From positions 310,001-374,000 of the forward strand of contig JAWKPA010000012.1 in the NCBI GenBank assembly GCA_041390905.1: a DNA stretch of 64,000 nt, written 5' to 3'. A program made the translations under genes and the position numbers. Origin of the DNA: JACKCD01 sp041390905. GTDB taxonomy: Bacteria > Chloroflexota > Anaerolineae > Promineifilales > Promineifilaceae. Under the pieces are notes generated by a model, which did not search any database, was not told the origin of the DNA, and saw nothing but the letters and a program-made list of their open reading frames with translations. Below are positions 35,495 to 44,058 of this stretch, one piece after another; positions within the stretch are counted from its first letter, which is position 1, and each line of letters starts with the position of its first letter.

Positions 35495-35980
35495 ATGTCT
35501 AAATTAAAATTAACGCATCTGGATGAGAGCGGCCAGGCCCGCATGGTAGATGTTGGCGACAAGGCCGATACCGAACGAGTGGCGGTGGCGCGTGGTAGCG
35601 TCCATATGGCCTCGGAAACATTGCAATTGATCATGGCGGGAAACATGAAAAAGGGTGATGTGCTGGGCGTGGCGCAGTTGGCGGGCATTATGGCCGCCAA
35701 GCGCACCAGCGATCTCATTCCCCTGTGCCATCCGCTGCTGCTGACCAGGGTGGATGTTACCTGCATTCCCAACCCGGCGGCAAGCTGTGTGGATATTGAA
35801 GCGACGGTGCGGCTGCGGGGCAAAACGGGGGTGGAGATGGAGGCATTAACGGCCGTTACCGTTGCCGGACTCACCATTTACGATATGGCTAAAGCCGTAG
35901 ACCGCCAAATGCGTCTCAGCGACGTGCGCGTTGTTCGCAAAGAAGGCGGCAAAAGCGGCGACTGGCTGTTTGAGGAATAA
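35495..35980 (+). CDS. moaC: Cyclic pyranopterin monophosphate synthase
   Basis: 161 residues from the ATG at 35495; the frame stays open upstream but is not family-like. Landmarks: the N-terminal LTHLDESGQARMVDVGDKAD, GVAQLAGIMAAKRTSDLIPL (here written in part as AAKRTSDLIPLCHP), and GVEMEALTAVTVAGLTIYDM ending with a conserved lysine (AKAVDRQ). Converts the GTP-derived 3',8-cyclo intermediate to cPMP in molybdenum cofactor synthesis. The AACGGCCGTT at 35848 lies inside the highly conserved EALTAVTVA motif, where TAV is the normal family sequence. The moaD-moaE fusion follows 3 bases later. Confidence 0.95.
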   Translation: MSKLKLTHLDESGQARMVDVGDKADTERVAVARGSVHMASETLQLIMAGNMKKGDVLGVAQLAGIMAAKRTSDLIPLCHPLLLTRVDVTCIPNPAASCVDIEATVRLRGKTGVEMEALTAVTVAGLTIYDMAKAVDRQMRLSDVRVVRKEGGKSGDWLFEE

Positions 35981-35983
35981 CAC

Positions 35984-36700
35984 ATGGCTCAATTTACCAT
36001 TAAACTGTTTGCCACCATGAAAGACAAAGCGGGGCGGCCGGCCATCACCGTTGATGTGGCCGCCCCGCTAACAGTTGCCGAATTACTGGCCGACATCGGG
36101 AAAAACTATCCTGCCCTGCGGCCGGCTCTGGGCACTGTCCTTGTTGCCGTCAACAGAGCCTTTGCCTTTGGCGAAACGATCATCAGTGAAGGGGACGAGA
36201 TCGCCCTCTTTCCCCCGGTCAGCGGCGGCACCTTTCCGCATCCCACCTACTTTGCCATTACCGAAGAAGAACTTGACCTCAACGCCATTCATGCCCGCCT
36301 GCGCCAGCCCGATGTGGGGGCTATTGTCAGCTTCACCGGCTCGGTGCGTGGCGCAACCAGCCGTGAAGGGTTGCCCACCCAAACCTCTTACCTAGAGTAT
36401 GAAGCCTACACCGACATGGCAACCCTCAAAATGGCACAAATTGCCCACGAAATATGGGAACAGTGGCCGCTTGTCAAAGGCATTGCCATTGTGCAGCGTA
36501 TTGGCAAGCTGGATGTGGGCGAAACCACCACTTTTGTTGCCTGCGCCAGCGGTCACCGTGACCAGGGCGTGTTCGATGCGGCTCGTTATGGCATTGACCG
36601 CCTGAAAGAGATTGTCCCCGTTTGGAAAAAAGAGGTTGGACAAGACCAAAGCGTGTGGGTCGAGGGTAGCTACCAGCCAACGGCTGAAGATAATCTCTAA
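35984..36700 (+). CDS. MoaD-MoaE fusion (molybdopterin synthase)
   Basis: 238 residues. Residues 1-85 are a MoaD/ThiS-like ubiquitin fold ending FPPVSGG, the Gly-Gly tail that carries the thiocarboxylate. Residues 95-238 are MoaE (VGAIVSFTGSVRG; YLEYEAY; IAIVQRIGKLDVGETTTFVACAS; PVWKKE with the catalytic lysine). Both subunits of MPT synthase are thus joined, with MoaD's normally free GG tail now internal and followed by TFPHP. Free-tail chemistry would need cleavage or a different geometry. Such fusions are known in some bacteria. Operon with moaC. Confidence 0.93.
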   Translation: MAQFTIKLFATMKDKAGRPAITVDVAAPLTVAELLADIGKNYPALRPALGTVLVAVNRAFAFGETIISEGDEIALFPPVSGGTFPHPTYFAITEEELDLNAIHARLRQPDVGAIVSFTGSVRGATSREGLPTQTSYLEYEAYTDMATLKMAQIAHEIWEQWPLVKGIAIVQRIGKLDVGETTTFVACASGHRDQGVFDAARYGIDRLKEIVPVWKKEVGQDQSVWVEGSYQPTAEDNL

Positions 36701-36770
36701 AACCATAACTTACCCTTGGAGAGGGTGTTAAGTAATCTGAACCTCTTTCAGAGAAGATTAGGAGAAAAAA

Positions 36771-38021
36771 ATGGAAAACGGTTTTATTTCCAAAAAACGG
36801 GTTGTCATCACCGGCACGGGTGCCATGACCCCGCTAGGCCACAATGTGCCTGATACGTGGGCTAACATTCTGGCGGGAAAATCAGGTTTTGGCCCTATTA
36901 CGCAATTTGACAGCGAAGGCCATATCTCTGGCGGTGTGTGCGAGATAAAAGAGTTTGACCCTGATGAAGTGCTGGGGCGCAAAGAGGCGCGGCGGCGTGA
37001 CCGCTATCAGCAAATTGCGACCGTTGCGGCGGCAGAAGCGATGGCACAGTCGGGGTTAAAAGTGACCGATGACAACCGTCATCGAATTGGCGTGATTCTG
37101 GGGACAGGTGTGGGGGGTATTCGCACGTTGGTTGATATGGAGCTGACGCTGCTGGACAAGGGGCCACGTCGGGTAAGCCCATATGGCATTACCATGATTA
37201 TGCCCAATGGCGCGGGCGGCATGTTGGCGATTGATTATGGCATTCATGGGCCAACCCCAACGATTGCCACGGCGTGTGCGGCCGGTAGCGATGCCATTGG
37301 CCACGCCTTTCGCCGCATTCAATATGGCGAAATTGATGTTGCTCTGACTGGTGGCTCGGAATCGGTTATGGCTGGGGTGGCGGTGGCTGGCTTTGAGCGT
37401 GCTGGAGCCACTTCCGGCAAAACCAGCACCACGCCACAGCCATTTGACAAAAATCGGGATGGGCTGGTGGTTGGTGAAGGGTGCGGCATTTTGGTCATTG
37501 AAAGTTTGGAACATGCCAAAGCGCGGGGGGCAACCATTTTGGCCGAACTGGCGGGCTATGGGCAAACAACCGATGCCTATCACATCACGGCACCGTCAGA
37601 AGGCGGTACGGGGGCGGCAGGAGCCATTAAGCTGGCGCTGGCCGATGCCGGGCTGCGCCCGGAGGATGTGGATTATGTCAGTGCCCACGGTACGGCTACC
37701 CAATTGAATGATGCTTCGGAAACGGCCGCTGTCAAACTGGCATTGGGTGAACACGCATACAAGGTTGGGATCAGTTCAACCAAATCTATGACAGGCCACA
37801 TCATGGGTGCTACTGGTGCTATCGAAAGCATTTTCTGCACCCTGGCAATCCGTGACCAGATGATGCCGCCTACGATTAATTATGAAACCCCGGATCCGGC
37901 TTGCGATCTGGATGTGATTCCTAACCAGGCGCGGTCAGCCCCGGTACGGGTTTGTGTTAACAATGCGTTTGGCTTTGGCGGCCACAATGCGGTGCTGGTT
38001 TTTAAGGCATATCAGGATTAG
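36771..38021 (+). CDS. fabF: 3-oxoacyl-ACP synthase II (KAS II)
   Basis: 416 residues. Condensing enzyme of type II fatty-acid elongation. Catalytic Cys-His-His triad: ATACAAGSDAIG (Cys), VSAHGTATQLND (His) and KSMTGHIMGATGAIE (His, with lysine). The C-terminus NNAFGFGGHNAVLVF is typical. Start chosen at the ATG after AGGAGAAAAAA, a good Shine-Dalgarno. Stand-alone, followed by rnc. No ACP gene lies between them, unlike the classical fabF-rnc order. One near-motif AACGGCCGCT at 37721 but no exact AACGGCCGTT. Confidence 0.96.
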   Translation: MENGFISKKRVVITGTGAMTPLGHNVPDTWANILAGKSGFGPITQFDSEGHISGGVCEIKEFDPDEVLGRKEARRRDRYQQIATVAAAEAMAQSGLKVTDDNRHRIGVILGTGVGGIRTLVDMELTLLDKGPRRVSPYGITMIMPNGAGGMLAIDYGIHGPTPTIATACAAGSDAIGHAFRRIQYGEIDVALTGGSESVMAGVAVAGFERAGATSGKTSTTPQPFDKNRDGLVVGEGCGILVIESLEHAKARGATILAELAGYGQTTDAYHITAPSEGGTGAAGAIKLALADAGLRPEDVDYVSAHGTATQLNDASETAAVKLALGEHAYKVGISSTKSMTGHIMGATGAIESIFCTLAIRDQMMPPTINYETPDPACDLDVIPNQARSAPVRVCVNNAFGFGGHNAVLVFKAYQD

Positions 38022-38029
38022 TTTTTGTG

Positions 38030-38070
38030 TTGGTTCACTTTGAATGCGCTTGTGTACCAGGGTGAACCAA
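38030..38070. promoter_or_regulatory. Inverted repeat between fabF and rnc
   Basis: TTGGTTCAC (38030-38038) and GTGAACCAA (38062-38070) are perfect 9-bp arms with a 23-base loop, ending 13 bases before the rnc ATG. It lacks a T-run, so an operator or RNA-processing stem is more likely than a terminator. Confidence 0.4.
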
Positions 38071-38083
38071 CCTTGTTAATTTA

Positions 38084-38779
38084 ATGGAACAGTTGCGTGA
38101 ATTGGAGGGGATTCTGGATATAGATTTTCAGGATTATTCTCTGTTGCTGCGGGCGTTGACACATCGCTCTTTTTTGAATGAGAACCCGGATGAGCTGTTG
38201 GAAGATAATGAGCGGCTGGAGTTTTTGGGGGATGCGGTCTTGAGTTTTGTGGTGGGGGCTTTTCTCTATAACCGCTTTCCGGAAAAGAAAGAGGGGGAAT
38301 TGACCAGTTTACGGGCGGCTTTGGTGCGGGCGGAAACATTGGCGCAGTTTGCCCGGCAAATTGAGTTGGGGCGGTTTTTGCGTCTGGGGTTTGGTGAGGC
38401 GGAGAGTGGGGGGCGGGAGCGGACGCCGTTGCTGTGTGCGGCGTTTGAGGCGGTGGTGGGGGCGGTGTATTTGGATCGGGGATTAACGGCCGTTAAACCC
38501 CTTGTCGAAAAACTGGTTGGTCCCGCCCTTAGCACCATCCTGTCCGCCTCACTTCACAAGGACGCTCGCAGTGAGTTTCAGGTGTGGGCACAGGCAACCC
38601 ACAGCATTACACCCCATTATGAAGTGATTAACACGGAAGGGCCAGACCACGCCAAAGTCTTTAAGGTGCAGGTGCTGGTTGGTGATACTGCCTGGGGGGA
38701 AGGGACGGGGCGCAGTAAGCAGTTGGCATCACAGGCGGCGGCTACTGCCGCCATGAGCCGTGTGGAAGAGATGGGGTGA
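38084..38779 (+). CDS. rnc: Ribonuclease III
   Basis: 231 residues, normal length. The RNase III signature NERLEFLGDAVLSFVVG is complete, with the second metal-binding acidic region AAFEAVVGAVYLDRG. The C-terminal double-stranded RNA-binding domain starts DARSEFQVWAQ and ends SQAAATAAMSR. Processes rRNA precursors and structured mRNAs. No clear Shine-Dalgarno: the ATG follows TTGTTAATTTA. The first half uses G-ending codons strongly; after the AACGGCCGTT at 38485 the codon style switches to C-rich, a clear case of the skew flip. Confidence 0.95.
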   Translation: MEQLRELEGILDIDFQDYSLLLRALTHRSFLNENPDELLEDNERLEFLGDAVLSFVVGAFLYNRFPEKKEGELTSLRAALVRAETLAQFARQIELGRFLRLGFGEAESGGRERTPLLCAAFEAVVGAVYLDRGLTAVKPLVEKLVGPALSTILSASLHKDARSEFQVWAQATHSITPHYEVINTEGPDHAKVFKVQVLVGDTAWGEGTGRSKQLASQAAATAAMSRVEEMG

Positions 38780-39093
38780 TTGGCGTGGTGTGGGCGGGAA
38801 AACGGCCGTTTTTTGGGGGGATTTAACGGCCGTTAGAACCCTGTTTTCGCCAAACGCCATTTATTTGCGCCACAGCCCAAAAGTAAATTACTTTACACTT
38901 TTCTAGCAACCTGTTTTACGAATACCCCATTGAACACGTGTGCAGAGCCATTTATTTGCCTCTTGACTTTTAAACGCCGAATATGCTAGACTGCCTACCG
39001 GTCGAACAAAAAGAGGAAACGGTTGGTGGAGGGCCGTCATTCCCCGATTACCTAAAAAATTTGCGAGGATAAAGGAAGGAAGCCGTTTATATT
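38780..39093. other. Intergenic region upstream of the sigma factor gene
   Basis: 314 bases without a gene. It begins with two AACGGCCGTT copies 24 bases apart (38801, 38825), then becomes AT-rich. It holds one good promoter candidate (38963-38992). Nothing else was recognised. Confidence 0.6.
38963..38992 (+). promoter_or_regulatory. Candidate promoter for the primary sigma factor gene
   Basis: TTGACT (38963-38968), 18-base spacer, TAGACT (38987-38992), about 100 bases before the ATG. The leader has AGGAAGGAAG close to the start codon. Confidence 0.5.
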
Positions 39094-40308
39094 ATGAGCG
39101 ATTTAAATGGTTCTTACGTTGACGACACTGAAGTAATCAACGCGCTAATCAACGATGGGATTGAGCAAGGCTATTTGACATATGATCAAATCCTGGAAGC
39201 TTTGCCAAATATAGAAAACAATATTTTGCTGCTGGAAAATCTCCTGGAAGAAGCGCAGACTGCAGGCATTTCCGTCTACGAAAGCGAAGACGACATTGGT
39301 ATGAACGGTGAAGCGATGGGTGAGGATGGGGAGCTTGTTGATGACGACGACATCTTCGCCGATGAAGCCCATGCAGCCCCTTTGTTTGATTTAAGCAACG
39401 TTCCGATTGATGACTCCGTTGGCCTTTATTTCCGTGAAATGGGTCAACAGCAGCTTCTTTCTGCCGAAGAAGAAGTGCAGTTGGCGATGGAAATTGAAGC
39501 CGGCCGGGAAGCCGAAAAAGGGCTGCAAGAAAATATTACTGACCTTAATGAGTTGGACGAACTGTATCGCGTGCGGGAAGTGGGGGATGCTGCCCGCGCC
39601 CATCTGATTCGCGCCAACACCCGTTTGGTGGTCAGCATTGCCAAGAAATATCGTGGCCGTGGCCTTCAATTTCTGGATTTGATTCAGGAAGGCAACGTGG
39701 GTCTCATGAAGGCGGTGGAAAAGTATGACTACCGCCGTGGCAACCGCTTTAGCACCTATGCTACCTGGTGGATTCGCCAAGCGGTAACTCGTGCGCTTGC
39801 CAATCACGGCCGCACCATCCGTATTCCGGCGCATTTGGGTGGGCGCATTAGCAAGCTCTATCAAGTTGCCCAGGAGTTGGAACAGGAATTCGGCCGGCAG
39901 CCTACCGCTGAAGAAATTGCCGAAAATATGGATCTGCCCGCTGATCGAGTGCGCTGGATGCTGCGCACCAGCCGCCAACCCGTTCATTTGGAACGACCAG
40001 TTGGTGACGAATCTGACGCCGAGTTAGGCGACTTCATTGAAGACATTGAGGCACCACCGCCGGCCGAAAGCGTTGCCCAAAAGATGCTAACCGAAGAAAT
40101 CGGGGTCATCCTCGATCAGCTTACCCCCCGCGAGGCGCGTATTCTTCGCCTCCGCTACGGGCTGCAAGATGGCGAATCACGCACCCTTAAAGAAGTGGGC
40201 GAAATGTTTGGCCTTTCGCGTGAACGCATTCGCCAGCTGGAAAAAGAAGCCCTTCGCAAGCTACGCCACCCCAACTTTGCCGGGCACTTACGTCAATATT
40301 TAAATTGA
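39094..40308 (+). CDS. Primary RNA polymerase sigma factor (sigma-70/SigA)
   Basis: 404 residues. An acidic N-terminal region (about 1-95) is followed by region 1.2 (VGLYFREMGQQQLLSAEEE), region 2 (AKKYRGRGLQFLDLIQEGNV; YDYRRGNRFSTYATWWIRQA), region 3 and region 4 (EVGEMFGLSRERIRQLEKEA). The RpoD box in region 2 and the full helix-turn-helix in region 4 mark a group 1 or group 2 sigma. A strong terminator follows. No AACGGCCGTT. Group 1 versus 2 cannot be settled from this window alone. Confidence 0.93.
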   Translation: MSDLNGSYVDDTEVINALINDGIEQGYLTYDQILEALPNIENNILLLENLLEEAQTAGISVYESEDDIGMNGEAMGEDGELVDDDDIFADEAHAAPLFDLSNVPIDDSVGLYFREMGQQQLLSAEEEVQLAMEIEAGREAEKGLQENITDLNELDELYRVREVGDAARAHLIRANTRLVVSIAKKYRGRGLQFLDLIQEGNVGLMKAVEKYDYRRGNRFSTYATWWIRQAVTRALANHGRTIRIPAHLGGRISKLYQVAQELEQEFGRQPTAEEIAENMDLPADRVRWMLRTSRQPVHLERPVGDESDAELGDFIEDIEAPPPAESVAQKMLTEEIGVILDQLTPREARILRLRYGLQDGESRTLKEVGEMFGLSRERIRQLEKEALRKLRHPNFAGHLRQYLN

Positions 40309-40334
40309 CCCTTCCAAAATAATCGCAAAATGAC

Positions 40335-40364
40335 AGGCCCCGTTCAACGGGGCCTTTGTTTTTT
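40335..40364 (+). terminator. Rho-independent terminator after the sigma factor gene
   Basis: AGGCCCCGTT-C-AACGGGGCCT stem (40335-40355) followed by a T-rich run. Confidence 0.9.
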
Positions 40365-40519
40365 ACGGCCTCTTCACCCCAGATTTATACCTCATTTACA
40401 CACAATTTAACGTAACCCCCTTATCTTACAAACGGGCATATGGATCAGTGGCACTATATAAGCCCGAATGGTTGGTGTCTTTCGCTTTTTGATCCCAACG
40501 CAGTGATAAGGAAACTTTA

Positions 40520-42142
40520 ATGGAAATTCGGCAATATTTATATTTACTTCGCCGCTGGCTGTGGCTGATTCTTCTCGTGGCTATTGTTGCTGGCTCCACC
40601 ACCTACTTTGTCAGCCGAACGCAGCAGCCAGTTTATCGGGCAACCAGCACGCTGCTCATCGTGGAAGATAACAGCAGTCGTGATAATGCCTACAATACGC
40701 TGTTAACCAGTGAACGCCTGGCTTCATCCTATGCAGAGCGCCTGACAAATTTTTATGTACTCCAAACAGCTATTGACAGCCTGGATATTGATCTGACCCC
40801 GACTGAATTAGAGGAAATTCTGTTTGTAGACACGGTTGGGCAAACAAACTTGCTGGCCGTTAGCGTAGAACATAGCGATCCACAGCTTGCAGCAGATCTT
40901 GCCAACACCGTGCCACAGTTTTTTATTGAGCGCACCCAGGCACAACGGCTAGATCGGTTAGCAAACACAAAGTCCAGTCTGGAAGAAGAATTGATGGGGG
41001 TGGAGAAGGAAATGGCCCTCACAGAGCAGCAATTAGCAACTGAGCAACAACAAGCCGAGCGGGATGAAACGTCGCTCAATCAATTAAATGAGACGCTATT
41101 GCGTTTGCGAAATGCCCAGGCACGACTTGTGCAGAGCCTGGAAGATTTGCGCCTGACCCAGGCTAACCAATTAGAGACGGTGGTCATTGATGAATATGCC
41201 CGCCCGCCAGAAAAGCCAATACGCCCCCGTGTTTTGACCAATACAATTCTCGCCACCATAGCTGGCATCATGTTGGCGGTAGGTGTGGCGTTTCTTATGG
41301 AATATCTTGACGATACCGTGAAAGACCCTGAGGAAGTCGAATACGCGACTGGATTGGGCACGCTTGGTATTTTGGAGCAGCTAGATGCTAATATTCCCAG
41401 TGAAGCCCTGGTGGTTGCACGTGAGCCTCGTTCCCCTGCTGCGGAGGCTTACCGGCAGGTTCGTACCAATATTCAATTTGTCAATTTAGACCAGAAGAGT
41501 AAAACGCTGCTAATTACCAGTGCGCAGCCCAATGAAGGCAAAACGACAGTCGCTGCTAATTTGGCGATTGCCCTGGCACAATCTGGGCGCAAGGTTCTCT
41601 TGGTAGATTGTGATATGCGTCGCCCAACGCTGCACAAGCTGCTGGAAGTGAACAGTAGTCGGGGCTTGTGCGATCTGATCATTCGCGGGCGGAATGACAC
41701 CAGCTATCTTTCTGGTACATTAGTTCCTAATTTGCGCCTGCTTCCGGCCGGCCGTATTCCCCCCAACCCTGCTGAACTGCTCGGCTCAGAACGGATGCGC
41801 TCTGTCATTGCCTGGTTGCAAACGCAGGCCGATATTGTGGTATTTGATAGCCCGCCCGTTTTGGCAGTTACAGACGCTGTGGTTTTGTCGCAAATCACCG
41901 ATTTAACCCTGTTTGTTGTGAGTGCGGCTGCCACACGCTACCCTTCCTTTATTGAAGCCTTGGAGCGAATCGCCGCTGTTGAGGCACCTATTGCCGGGGT
42001 GGTATTGAACAAGGTTGATCCGCAGCGGGATGGCAGCTATTACGCAAATTACTATAAGATTGATTATCAGCCCGGTGTTGTGTATCCGCCAGGCTGGCGG
42101 CAGCGGCTGGCGAAGTTGGGCTTTACCACGCTTTTTCACTAA
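40520..42142 (+). CDS. Wzz/BY-kinase: polysaccharide chain-length regulator plus tyrosine kinase, copy 1
   Basis: 540 residues. N-terminal Wzz domain with TM1 (WLWLILLVAIVAGSTTYFV), an extracytoplasmic coiled-coil region (about 150-225) and TM2 (ILATIAGIMLAVGVAFLMEY). The cytoplasmic BY-kinase has Walker A AQPNEGKTTVAANL, Walker A' VLLVDCDMRRPTL, Walker B VVFDSPPVLAVTD and a C-terminal tyrosine cluster (GSYYANYYKIDYQPGVVY). Controls export and polymerisation of surface polysaccharide through autophosphorylation. AAGGAAACTTTA lies before the ATG. It contains no AACGGCCGTT, whereas its tandem paralog has two. Confidence 0.92.
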   Translation: MEIRQYLYLLRRWLWLILLVAIVAGSTTYFVSRTQQPVYRATSTLLIVEDNSSRDNAYNTLLTSERLASSYAERLTNFYVLQTAIDSLDIDLTPTELEEILFVDTVGQTNLLAVSVEHSDPQLAADLANTVPQFFIERTQAQRLDRLANTKSSLEEELMGVEKEMALTEQQLATEQQQAERDETSLNQLNETLLRLRNAQARLVQSLEDLRLTQANQLETVVIDEYARPPEKPIRPRVLTNTILATIAGIMLAVGVAFLMEYLDDTVKDPEEVEYATGLGTLGILEQLDANIPSEALVVAREPRSPAAEAYRQVRTNIQFVNLDQKSKTLLITSAQPNEGKTTVAANLAIALAQSGRKVLLVDCDMRRPTLHKLLEVNSSRGLCDLIIRGRNDTSYLSGTLVPNLRLLPAGRIPPNPAELLGSERMRSVIAWLQTQADIVVFDSPPVLAVTDAVVLSQITDLTLFVVSAAATRYPSFIEALERIAAVEAPIAGVVLNKVDPQRDGSYYANYYKIDYQPGVVYPPGWRQRLAKLGFTTLFH

Positions 42143-42276
42143 TTTTACGATTCGTTCACAACCCCTTTACAGGCGATTTACAGCCAAAAAAGCGTCTTGA
42201 TGGTATGGTGTGTGATGCCTTTAGGCATAAGAATGTAGCGGTAGCACATAACTGAATAAGTAGGAGTTTATTATTA

Positions 42277-43908
42277 ATGGAAGTCAGGCAATATTTTTTC
42301 GTTGTACAGAGGTGGTTGTGGTTGATTATCCTGGGAGCTGTCTTAGCTGGGGTAACGACGTTTTTTGTTAACCGGGCGCAGGCACCTGTCTACCAGGCCA
42401 CGGCTAAGCTTCTCATTAATGAAGCTCAGGGTACATCAAGCCGGGATGAGTATACGGCGTTGTTGACAAGTGAGCGGCTGGCTCTGTCGTATGTGGAGCG
42501 GCTGAAGAACCGCGAGGTGCTGCGTGAAGCACGGGAGAATTTGGGGCTGACGATGACGCTGGACGATTTGGATGAAAGCGTGCAGGTGAGCCTGATTGGT
42601 CAAACGCAGTTGGTGGCACTGAGTGTGGAGCATACGAACCCGGAAACGGCCGCTTCTATTGCCAACGAAATCCCCAAAGTATTTGCGGAACGTAATTTGG
42701 AACAACAGTCGCAGCGTTTTTCAACGTCAAAAGAGAGTTTGGCAACCGAGTTGGCGGAAATTGAGAAGGAGCTTTTGGCGGCGGAAACGGCCGTTAATGA
42801 GCGCATGAGTGAAGCCAAACCTGATCAAACGGCCGTTGATCAAGCCAACGACAACCTCATCCGCCTGCGCGAAACCTACTCCCGCCTGCTGCAAAGCTAC
42901 GAAGACATCCGTGTGGCCGAAGCCGGTAGCCTCAGCAACGTCATCATTGACGAAAAAGCCACGGCCCCTGTTTTCCCCATTCGCCCCCGCACCCTCAACA
43001 ACACCATTTTGGCGGTTATCGCCGGAACACTGCTCATGACCGGGCTGGCCTTTGTCATTGAATACATGGACGACACCATCAAAAGCCCGCAGGATGTGGA
43101 ACGCATTGCCGGGCTAAGCACCCTGGGCGGCATTGAAATGCTCAAGATTAACCGCCGCACCGAAGGGTTGGTGGTTGCATCCGAACCACGTTCGCCCGCA
43201 GCCGAAGCGTACCGCCAGATTCGCACCAACATCCAGTTTGTGGATGTGGATCGCCAGGTAAAGACAGTGCTGATTACCAGTGCCAACCCCAGTGAAGGGA
43301 AGTCAACCGTGGCCGCCAACCTGGCAACCGCGCTGGCTCAATCTGGTAAGCGCGTCATCATTGTGGATTGTGATATGCGGCGGCCGGCGTTGAGCGAATT
43401 TTTGGAAGTTAACAGCTCGCGTGGGTTGAGCGATATGATTATTCGCGGTCGCCACGACCCCGCTTTTGTTAAAGGCACCCTTGTACCCAACCTGCGGCTG
43501 CTTCCGGCCGGCCGTCTCCCCCCCAACCCAGCCGAACTACTTGGCTCCGAACGGATGCGCGAACTGGTGCAATGGCTGGAACAGCAGGCCGATTACGTCA
43601 TTTTTGACAGCCCTCCCATCCTGGCCGTTACCGACGCCGCCGTGTTGTCGCAACTGGTAGACATTACGCTGTTTGTTGCCAGTGCCGGCGAAACCCGTTC
43701 CCCAGCCATGACCGACGCCATGAAGCGGATGAAAGCCGTGGACGGTCGGATAGCAGGCGTGATTTTGAATAAAGTGCCGCCAACCGGCCGTTGGGGTGCC
43801 TACACCTATTACTATCGCATCAACTACGAACCGCACGCTGCCAACACCACTCGTCGCCGTTCCTGGCGGCAGCGGCTTCAAACCAGCCTGGGTGGTTTGT
43901 TCAACTAA
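42277..43908 (+). CDS. Wzz/BY-kinase: polysaccharide chain-length regulator plus tyrosine kinase, copy 2
   Basis: 543 residues, same layout as copy 1: TM1 (LWLIILGAVLAGVTTFFV), coiled coil, TM2 (ILAVIAGTLLMTGLAFVIEY), Walker A ANPSEGKSTVAANL, A' VIIVDCDMRRPAL, and tyrosine cluster GAYTYYYRINYEP. AGGAG precedes the ATG by about 9 bases. Alignment to copy 1 is gap-free around both AACGGCCGTT sites (42786, 42828): EQQL versus ETAV, and TSL versus TAV. The motif therefore arose by base changes here. Upstream of 42786 the gene is G-rich in codon ends; downstream it becomes C-rich. A clear tandem duplication; the two may serve different polymers or hetero-oligomerise. Confidence 0.92.
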   Translation: MEVRQYFFVVQRWLWLIILGAVLAGVTTFFVNRAQAPVYQATAKLLINEAQGTSSRDEYTALLTSERLALSYVERLKNREVLREARENLGLTMTLDDLDESVQVSLIGQTQLVALSVEHTNPETAASIANEIPKVFAERNLEQQSQRFSTSKESLATELAEIEKELLAAETAVNERMSEAKPDQTAVDQANDNLIRLRETYSRLLQSYEDIRVAEAGSLSNVIIDEKATAPVFPIRPRTLNNTILAVIAGTLLMTGLAFVIEYMDDTIKSPQDVERIAGLSTLGGIEMLKINRRTEGLVVASEPRSPAAEAYRQIRTNIQFVDVDRQVKTVLITSANPSEGKSTVAANLATALAQSGKRVIIVDCDMRRPALSEFLEVNSSRGLSDMIIRGRHDPAFVKGTLVPNLRLLPAGRLPPNPAELLGSERMRELVQWLEQQADYVIFDSPPILAVTDAAVLSQLVDITLFVASAGETRSPAMTDAMKRMKAVDGRIAGVILNKVPPTGRWGAYTYYYRINYEPHAANTTRRRSWRQRLQTSLGGLFN

Positions 43909-43970
43909 ACCCAACCAGCCAGCAAGACCATGTTTCTGGCAGAAGCCCGGTTCTGCAACGGCTTTTTCAC

Positions 43971-43976
43971 TATAAT
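43971..43976 (+). promoter_or_regulatory. -10 box upstream of neuB
   Basis: A perfect TATAAT, followed by the long hairpin at 44005-44041 in the untranslated leader. No convincing -35 seen. Confidence 0.35.
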
Positions 43977-44004
43977 CCCCTGAAGATTGACGACAAAAGT
44001 TGCG

Positions 44005-44041
44005 CAAGACCTCTGAGATTTTTGCAATCTCAGAGGTCTTG
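44005..44041. repeat. Perfect 16-bp inverted repeat in the neuB leader
   Basis: CAAGACCTCTGAGATT (44005-44020), loop TTTGC, AATCTCAGAGGTCTTG (44026-44041). Perfect pairing, 17 bases before the neuB ATG. It could attenuate neuB translation or be another mobile hairpin. Confidence 0.85.
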
Positions 44042-44058
44042 GCTATGAGAGATAAACC

